Of a stretch of 10,020 nt of DNA, positions 5,633 to 10,020 are shown one piece after another. The DNA comes from Hydnum rufescens UP504 (lineage: Eukaryota; Basidiomycota; Agaricomycetes; Cantharellales; Hydnaceae). The stretch's first letter is position 1, and every line of letters starts with the position of its first letter. The stretch is from NCBI GenBank assembly GCA_014904985.1, contig MU129280.1, positions 28,283-38,302 of the forward strand, read 5' to 3'. Below the pieces are notes generated by a model. The model was given only the letters and a program-made list of their open reading frames with translations, did no database searches and was not told where the DNA came from. Position numbers and translations under genes: made by a program.

Positions 5633-7251
5633 AACATGTCAGGAATGCAGTACAGAAGGGGAACTGCGCACTCACACATCTGAAGATGCTAGGAAACTCG
5701 CTCCACAGTCTCCACCAACTTCATTTCCGCACTCTATATAATACATGTGTTCTCCCAACCATGACCTTCTGTAGCCCGGTCTGGTACAAAGGATCAAAAA
5801 CCCATGCATCGGCACTACAGGTCATCCAGAACAAGGCTGCACGCACCATCAGTGGTACATTCAAGACAACGCCAGTGGCGGCCCTCGCAACAGTCTGCTC
5901 CCTTGTGCCAATTAGTCTCCAAATGGATTATCTGTCTGATCGCATGGTAAATCGCTGGAATAAACTCGATGAGTGCAATCCAGTAATTTGCCGCCTCCCT
6001 ATGGCAAAACGGAATGGACAAGAGGCATCAGACCCTCCACCCATTTCCCCACCCCATATAAAGTTGAAGAACTGGCATGCTGATGGGCCAAATGCATATA
6101 AGCTCGCACTTGATGCTGCTAAACAAGCTGAGTGCACAAGATTATGGAAGATGTCACAGCATATGATCTCCGGTATGGAGAAGATTGAGATGTTCGCAGA
6201 TCCTCCCTGGCACCACTCAGAATGGGATGACAATTTAAAAGGGTGCATTTCCCAAGCAATACCACCGTCGACAAAGGGGAAATCCCTCAAGAAGCAATGG
6301 GCAAAGAGGCACAAGAATGAGGCACTCACCTGCAATCAAGATCCAAGTCAACTAGCCATATACTCAGATGGATCTATGTTCTTCAAAGATGGGGTCTGCA
6401 AAACTGGTCTAGGGGTGGCAGCATACCACCTTGGCAAGATGATATTCGAATCCTCCGCATCACTTGGAGAACATGTTGTAGTCTATGACACAGAGATGGA
6501 AGGCATTGCGGTGGCAGCTGAACTCACTCGAGACTACATCCTATCACTCCCATCCCCTGCCTTGATCAAGCATGTTAATTTGTTCACAGACAATACAGGA
6601 GCACTGTACCGAGCCTTCAGCGCAAAGCCCAGGAAAGCACAAAACTGTTCAAGATGCTTCTGTAAGGCAGTACTTGAACTGTTGGATGCTAACAAAGACC
6701 TTGTTATCCTAATGGGGTGGGCACCAGGACACCTTGGTATAATAGGCAATGAATGCACGGATGTCCTTGCTAAGAGGGGTGGTGGTGAAGTAGCAGCCCA
6801 CCTGGAATTTCTCTCACTGTCCTACACTGGTAGTCTTCAGAAGAAAGAACTATTGGAGCACTGGATACATGACTGGATTACCTCAGCCTGCAACTGCAAC
6901 TCAGCATTCCACCTCGCCGACAAGTTCAAACCAAGCCTCCACCCAACCCCCCTGTGCAGCAACCTTGGGCGAAAGACCTTTAGCCAGCTGGTCCAATGCA
7001 TGACAGGACACGCACATATAGGGAGCTACTATGCAAAATTCATTCCGGATGAAGAAGTCAACTGCCCCTGCGGCAAGGATCTACAGACCTGCGAACATGT
7101 CCTACAATCATGCATGCTGCACGAGGGTCACTGCCACCTACTTGGAGACACCGACCAAGACTGCAACACAGCAAAACTTTTGGGAATGATGGACAGTAAT
7201 GTATGCCTCACGGCCTTTATTGAGGCCTTGGGGGCTTTTTCAAAGATGTAA
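5632..7251 (+). mobile_element. 5'-truncated Tad1-like non-LTR retrotransposon (LINE)
   Basis: Only the 3' part of the element is present: the end of the reverse transcriptase region, RNase H, and the C-terminal CCHC motif. The frame opens after a TGA at 5611-5613, and element-like protein can be followed back to about 5632 (HVRNAVQKGNCALTHLK, then MLGNS). This puts the junction at the last unit of the 21-bp minisatellite. The RT catalytic FADD box and the endonuclease are missing, as expected from incomplete reverse transcription in target-primed insertion. The 3' end is not defined: I see no poly(A) tail or target-site duplication. ATTAAA at 7478-7483 could be a polyadenylation signal within the 3' untranslated part. 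The clade call rests on the RT C-terminal wording and the RNase H, both known from Tad1-like fungal LINEs. Confidence 0.85.
5686..7251 (+). CDS. LINE polyprotein C-terminus: RT tail, RNase H, CCHC
   Basis: Counting from ATG 5686 the frame gives 521 residues without a stop; the true polyprotein began far upstream and is truncated. Residues 1-85 are the C-terminal extension of the reverse transcriptase (MLGNSLHSL, LYNTCVLPTMTFCSPVWYKG, VQN-like IQNKAARTISGTFKTTP). Residues about 222-365 are an RNase H that degrades RNA in RNA:DNA hybrids during cDNA synthesis. All catalytic acids are visible: D228 in YSDGS, E270 in YDTEMEG, D302 in FTDNTG and D359 in GNECTDVLAK, with the helper H349 in WAPGHLG. 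Residues 460-476 form C-x-C-x8-H-x4-C, the CCHC motif usual at the end of such proteins. Residues 86-220 are a poorly conserved linker. It cannot be an active transposase-like unit alone because the polymerase core is absent. The intact frame and high CpG content contrast with the decayed repeats around it. Confidence 0.9.
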   Translation: MLGNSLHSLHQLHFRTLYNTCVLPTMTFCSPVWYKGSKTHASALQVIQNKAARTISGTFKTTPVAALATVCSLVPISLQMDYLSDRMVNRWNKLDECNPVICRLPMAKRNGQEASDPPPISPPHIKLKNWHADGPNAYKLALDAAKQAECTRLWKMSQHMISGMEKIEMFADPPWHHSEWDDNLKGCISQAIPPSTKGKSLKKQWAKRHKNEALTCNQDPSQLAIYSDGSMFFKDGVCKTGLGVAAYHLGKMIFESSASLGEHVVVYDTEMEGIAVAAELTRDYILSLPSPALIKHVNLFTDNTGALYRAFSAKPRKAQNCSRCFCKAVLELLDANKDLVILMGWAPGHLGIIGNECTDVLAKRGGGEVAAHLEFLSLSYTGSLQKKELLEHWIHDWITSACNCNSAFHLADKFKPSLHPTPLCSNLGRKTFSQLVQCMTGHAHIGSYYAKFIPDEEVNCPCGKDLQTCEHVLQSCMLHEGHCHLLGDTDQDCNTAKLLGMMDSNVCLTAFIEALGAFSKM

Positions 7252-7618
7252 ACCCACACTATCCTAACATCTGCCCACCTCCCAAGATATATGGGTATCA
7301 CTGAAGCACTAGATATGATATTGGGATGGAACTGTTCACCTTTCTCTCCTACCGTTTTCTCCTCCACCTCCGCAACTGAAGGGACTGTCTGCCACCACTC
7401 CTACAAGTGTTCGCCCCCTGTCAGCATTCATATGTGTGAACAACCTGGCATCCCACCAGGCATGCTGTTTCACTTCAATTAAATCTTTATATGCCTGTCC
7501 CTTTTTAATATGTTCCCATGGCTCTCTCTCATCATCTCACCCATCTCAGATCACACCTGCACACTGTCGAATCCACACCCCTCTGCTCACCCCCTTCCAC
7601 CTTGGTCAGTCATCTAAG
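7252..7618. other. LINE 3' flank or UTR, no gene seen
   Basis: C/T-rich sequence without a credible gene follows the LINE stop codon. It probably includes the element's 3' untranslated region. ATTAAA at 7478-7483, followed by a T-rich stretch, is a weak poly(A)-signal candidate. I cannot see where the element ends. Confidence 0.4.
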
Positions 7619-7669
7619 CCTACCTAGTTAGGTACCACTTCTGGGGCAGATAATGGTACCTAAGTAGGT
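7619..7669. repeat. Imperfect inverted repeat around GGTACC
   Basis: CCTACCTAGTTAGGTACCA (7619-7637) is the near reverse complement of TGGTACCTAAGTAGGT (7654-7669), leaving a 16-base loop. The arms resemble the GTACCTAGTAGCACC sequence inside the short palindromic units downstream (about 8052-8066), so this may be a diverged outlying member of that family. Confidence 0.6.
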
Positions 7670-7727
7670 CCCATCACTATTCCGGCTGAAATGGCCATTT
7701 TTATGATTTCACCTCCTGGCCCAGAAT

Positions 7728-7767
7728 TGGCCAAAATGGCTGAAAATTGGCTGAAAATTGGCCAAAA
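7728..7767 (+). repeat. Four copies of an 11-bp TGGCTGAAAAT repeat
   Basis: TGGCTGAAAAT is exact at 7737-7747 and 7748-7758 and is flanked by shortened TGGCCAAAA copies at 7728 and 7759. The remaining stretch to 7950 is A/T-rich with TTTATTTATT runs and holds no gene that I can see. Confidence 0.7.
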
Positions 7768-7950
7768 CTGGGACTTAGAGAATCTCAGACTTGCAGTGGG
7801 CCATACAGGCTTATCAGGGATAGTATGTTCCATTTATAATTATTTATTTATTATTGCTATATTATACATATACTGCCCTGGTCAGCCAGGCAGCCTCATG
7901 TTTTGTTCTTTGTTTATTTATTCAAAAATTCAATCAAAGGGAAACATCCC

Positions 7951-8236
7951 TAGGTGGGTGTGGTAGCACCCATAGATCTCAAAAAAAAAGTACTTAGTAG
8001 CACCTCACCTGCCCTAGTGGGTGTGGTACCATGCATATAAATCAAAAAAAAGTACCTAGTAGCACCACACCCACTAGGGCAGGTGTGGTACATCCATACA
8101 AATCAACAAAAAAAAAAAAAAACTACTTGGTAGCACCACACACCTGCCTGGGTGGATGTGTGGTGCCATCCATTGAAATTTAAAAAAAAAAAGTCCTTAG
8201 TTGCACCACACACCTGCTAGGGTGGGTGTGTGGTAC
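7951..8236. repeat. Array of short (62-71 bp) palindrome-bounded units with A tracts
   Basis: Foldbacks with outer arms of the type GCACCACAC / GTGTGGTGC lie at about 8001-8027, 8064-8089, 8133-8166 and 8203-8235, preceded by a half copy (GGTGGGTGTGGTAGCACC) at 7953-7970. CCACAC landmarks are about 62, 71 and 70 bases apart. Between neighbouring palindromes lies a short segment with an A run (9, 8, 15 and 11 As), followed by GTACTTAG-, GTACCTAG-, CTACTTGG- or GTCCTTAG-like sequence. The unit can equally be read as a 55-70 bp element with terminal inverted repeats GGTGTGGTA...TAGCACCACACC, repeated head to tail. No CG dinucleotide is present. Confidence 0.85.
8006..8085. repeat. 22-bp perfect inverted repeat between neighbouring hairpins
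   Basis: Bases 8006-8027 (core CCTGCCCTAGTGGGTGTGG) are the exact reverse complement of 8064-8085 (core CCACACCCACTAGGGCAGG), with a 36-base spacer. The second palindrome is therefore the first one in opposite orientation. The pair could also fold as one larger hairpin instead of two small ones. Confidence 0.9.
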
Positions 8237-8471
8237 AGGGACTGGGCTTGGTGATTCACCATTGGGTGGGTTGTTTGGATGAGTCATGGGTCACCATTGC
8301 AGTGGGTCATCATTTCAGGAGCTCTGGTTTGGAGTCTAGAATAATACCATACATTAGTAAAAAAAAAATTTGTGGCAATGCAAAAGGAGCAGCTTGCACT
8401 GCTGTACATATAGAAATAAAAAAAAAGATACCTTGTAGTACCACACACCCACTTTGGTGGGTGTGTTGTAC
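8237..8471. repeat. Long palindromic-array unit 1 (hairpins A1, B5)
   Basis: Order: G/T-rich segment; TCTAGAATAATA-CATTAGTAAAA block (about 8335-8370); degraded hairpin A (AGCAG 8388-8392 with CTGCT 8399-8403); A-rich spacer and ATACCTTGTAG; then hairpin B. Hairpin B pairs GTACCACACACCCAC (8438-8452) with GTGGGTGTGTTGTAC (8457-8471), 15 bp with one mismatch and a 4-base loop. Open frames crossing the unit are incidental. Confidence 0.8.
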
Positions 8472-8735
8472 TTGTTTTCTACCATGGTTGCATGTTTGTC
8501 CTCAGCCTCGGTTGTGTGTATGGGGCCTGTTCATCATTTAGGCAGGTGGGCTGCCATTCTCATGTGTTTGTTTGGTGGGGCCATGGGTTCAGATGAAAAG
8601 CTAGCATAACAAATAATGGATTAGTAAAAAAAGAGAGGGGAAAGGAGGCCACACAAAAGGAGCAGTGTAGCTGCTCCTGTTGTGCGATCATACTTACCTT
8701 GAAATTACCACACACCTGCTGAAGCAGGTGTGTGG
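8472..8735. repeat. Long palindromic-array unit 2 (hairpins A2, B6)
   Basis: Same order as unit 1. The AT block (GCTAGCATAACAAATAATGG, then ATTAGTAAAA) is at about 8599-8630. Hairpin A pairs CACAAAAGGAGCAG (8652-8665) with CTGCTCCTGTTGTG (8671-8684), one mismatch. ACTTACCTTGAAAT links to hairpin B, a perfect 13-bp stem CCACACACCTGCT (8708-8720) with AGCAGGTGTGTGG (8723-8735). The B landmark lies 267 bases after that of unit 1. Confidence 0.85.
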
Positions 8736-9030
8736 CTTGTCTAGGGTCCTTGTGGTCTTGCATCATGGGTTCCCATTCTCAGGTTTCATCTGGGGGATGT
8801 TCCAGGGTGGGTTGTGTTTGTGGCTCTCATTTGGCAGGTTTGTTGTCATTCCCAGGGGAGGGGGGTTCATTTGGCAGGTGGTTGAGGCCATAACCTAGAA
8901 TAATAAATAATTTGTTAGTTAAAAATTTAAATGAATGCAAAAAGAGCAGCGATGGCTGCTCTTTTTGTGTCCTCAGGGGTGCATTACTTACCTTTTATAG
9001 AGCCCACACCTGCAATAGTGGGTGTGGGGT
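8736..9030. repeat. Long palindromic-array unit 3 (hairpins A3, B7)
   Basis: The G/T-rich first part has an internal repeat TCATTTGGCAGGT (about 8829 and 8868). The AT block CCTAGAATAATAAATAAT-TTAGTTAAAAATTTAAATG is at 8895-8933. Hairpin A is a perfect 13-bp stem, CAAAAAGAGCAGC (8938-8950) with GCTGCTCTTTTTG (8955-8967). GTGCATTACTTACCTTTTATAG then leads to hairpin B, CCCACACC (9003-9010) with GGTGTGGG (9021-9028). The landmark is about 296 bases after unit 2. Confidence 0.85.
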
Positions 9031-9282
9031 TCCTACAGTTTGGTGTTGCTTGATTTCTTCATTCAGCACCTTGTTGTTTGCAGATCTCATTTTGTGGGTG
9101 GGTTATCATTCAGGGGGGCTTGTTCTGCAGGTCTCCATTCATTGCTAGCCTAGAATAATAAATCATTAGTTAAAAAATTTAAATGGGCACATAAAGAGCA
9201 GCATTGCTGCTCTTTTTGCACTGTTGGGGGTGCACTTACCTTATATAGAACCACACACCCACTGCAGCAGGTGTGTGGTTCA
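9031..9282. repeat. Long palindromic-array unit 4 (hairpins A4, B8)
   Basis: The AT block at 9148-9185 is nearly identical to that of unit 3. Hairpin A is a perfect 10-bp stem, AAAGAGCAGC (9193-9202) with GCTGCTCTTT (9206-9215). GTGCACTTACCTTATATAG links to hairpin B, a perfect 12-bp stem GAACCACACACC (9248-9259) with GGTGTGTGGTTC (9270-9281). The landmark is 247 bases after unit 3. Units 3 and 4 are the most alike and define the consensus of the long unit. Confidence 0.87.
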
Positions 9283-9570
9283 TGTGGCCACTCCATTGGC
9301 ACACAGCCACCTCTGCATCCTGTTGCATTTTGGTTGGCATGGTTTTGTTTGGCACCATTTCGTTTGGTGCAGCTTCATCTGGGTTGTTTGTTGTTTTTGG
9401 TTTGCATGTTGCCATTTAGGACCTGGGTGGTCAGGCCTTGTCTTTTGGCAGGGCCTCATTTGGTGCCTGGGATGAGGCCATGACCTAGGAATATCAATGT
9501 GGTCAGTAAAGAAATTCAAAGCAGCACAAAAAGAGCAGCTTTCACTGCTCTTTTTGTGCTGTTGTATCTA
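9283..9570. repeat. Long palindromic-array unit 5 (hairpin A5, no hairpin B)
   Basis: The first part is strongly G/T-rich with TTTGG(C/T) repeats. The AT block is diverged (CCTAGGAATATCAATG at about 9484). Hairpin A is the longest in the array, a perfect 16-bp stem AGCACAAAAAGAGCAG (9523-9538) with CTGCTCTTTTTGTGCT (9545-9560). The linker ends in ACTTACCGGGC near 9606 instead of continuing into hairpin B, so the array stops here. Confidence 0.8.
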
Positions 9571-9661
9571 AGGTAGGCTGCATCCATACTCATCCAGTCT
9601 CCAGCACTTACCGGGCATGTTCACCACAACTGCTACTAGTCACTGGCACATTACTTTATGG

Positions 9662-9704
9662 ACTATGTAAGACCACCAAATGGTGGGCATAGGTCTTATC
9701 TAGT
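9662..9704. repeat. Inverted repeat with nested palindrome
   Basis: TAAGACC (9668-9674) pairs with GGTCTTA (9692-9698), and inside it CCACCA (9673-9678) can pair with TGGTGG (9681-9686). The outer arms extend with partial matching (ACTATG against CTAGT). It is not obviously related to hairpins A or B. Confidence 0.55.
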
Positions 9705-10020
9705 AATCTGTGGTAAAAGAATTTTAAGAAAAGGTCTTGGGAGGGAGGAGATACACTTGGAAAAAGTGTGAATGCAGAAAGTCTTATAATCAGATTCTGA
9801 GCAACTTAATTTTCAAGATGAAAAATTTGAGCATTTCCAAAAAAGGAAATTGGATCTTGCCGGTCCTCGGCGATCTCCGGAATTGCCTTTTCAGGCCTAG
9901 CCATTGGTCAACTCCAGTCTTGATCATGCCATGCAAGTGCCAACTTGTGCTTACATGGCAGGCAAATTTGCAGCATCATGCACAAAAAAAGGGTGTGTAA
10001 TCAAGCACCAAATCTAGTCC
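9705..10020. other. Gene-free stretch at the window end
   Basis: No gene recognised. An open frame across 9737-10000 begins only with TTG and has no protein-like character. CG dinucleotides reappear (around 9860-9885), which marks a change from the CpG-poor array. Confidence 0.4.

Noticed and set aside
5407..5679. Minus-strand frame rich in RRSRA heptads
   Set aside because: It arises from the 21-bp minisatellite; the plus strand also stays open (LLDNALD heptads) for the same reason.
5928..6335. Minus-strand 135-codon frame within the LINE
   Set aside because: It is a shadow of the well-supported plus-strand polyprotein.
7560..7580. TCGAATCC string resembling a tRNA B box
   Set aside because: There is no A box at proper distance and no cloverleaf can be formed around it.
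7951..8236. Regular palindromic repeats resembling a CRISPR array
   Set aside because: The intervals are not unique spacers of constant length but related A-rich segments, and there is no cas gene; the sequence is eukaryotic.
8938..8967. Hairpin followed by TTTTT resembling a bacterial intrinsic terminator (also 9193-9215 and 9523-9560)
   Set aside because: The A/T runs are part of symmetric stems, the motif is repeated in a satellite, and the window is eukaryotic. A Pol III stop is possible in principle, but no Pol III gene is visible.
8230..9519. Several 60-100-codon frames inside the palindromic array
   Set aside because: They follow the G/T-rich repeats, change frame from unit to unit, and mostly lack an ATG at a conserved place.
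9737..10000. Plus-strand open frame of 87 codons at the window end
   Set aside because: It starts with TTG, has no domain-like sequence and no codon or splice evidence.

Overview
The window looks like nuclear DNA of a filamentous fungus, most likely an agaricomycete basidiomycete. The coding stretches are short and broken, there are no Shine-Dalgarno-led operons, and the one recognisable protein is the 3' half of a non-LTR retrotransposon polyprotein that resembles the Tad1-like LINEs of mushroom genomes. More than half of the window is repetitive. I see no rRNA, tRNA or CRISPR array. The organism assignment is inference.

Layout. 1-470: degenerate 21-bp minisatellite in two blocks around a T-rich tract. 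471-790: no gene seen. 790-911: a single diverged copy of a 151-bp repeat unit. 922-1961: two unrecognised open frames, the second with a very acidic C-terminus, possibly exons of one gene. 2043-2948: six head-to-tail copies of the 151-bp unit, with a partial seventh at 2941 and another diverged copy at 3170-3300. 3377-5448: an unrecognised gene region; its largest frame (4066-5448, 460 codons) is preceded in the same frame by 103 open codons, separated only by one TGA. 5459-5632: 21-bp minisatellite. About 5632-7251: 5'-truncated LINE with the RT C-terminal extension, a complete RNase H and a CCHC motif in one uninterrupted frame. 7252-7620: no gene; LINE 3' flank or UTR. 7619-9570: an array of palindrome-bounded repeats. 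9571-10020: no gene, one inverted repeat.

Two themes stand out. First, the 151-bp units differ from one another mainly at positions that read CG, TG or CA, the footprint of deamination at methylated CpG (a RIP-like or methylation-decay process). The palindromic array is almost CpG-free, whereas the LINE frame is CpG-rich and has no stop codon, so the LINE looks like the youngest arrival. Second, the 8.0-9.6 kb array carries two recurring hairpins per long unit (A: GAGCAGC/GCTGCTC; B: ACCACACACC/GGTGTGTGGT). Their arms change together between copies, and the asymmetric core of hairpin B occurs in both orientations. This is the least conventional structure in the window: either a family of terminal-inverted-repeat elements in tandem, or a satellite maintained as foldbacks.

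The genes do not form a recognisable pathway. The region reads as a repeat-rich, probably silenced, segment with decayed host-gene fragments.
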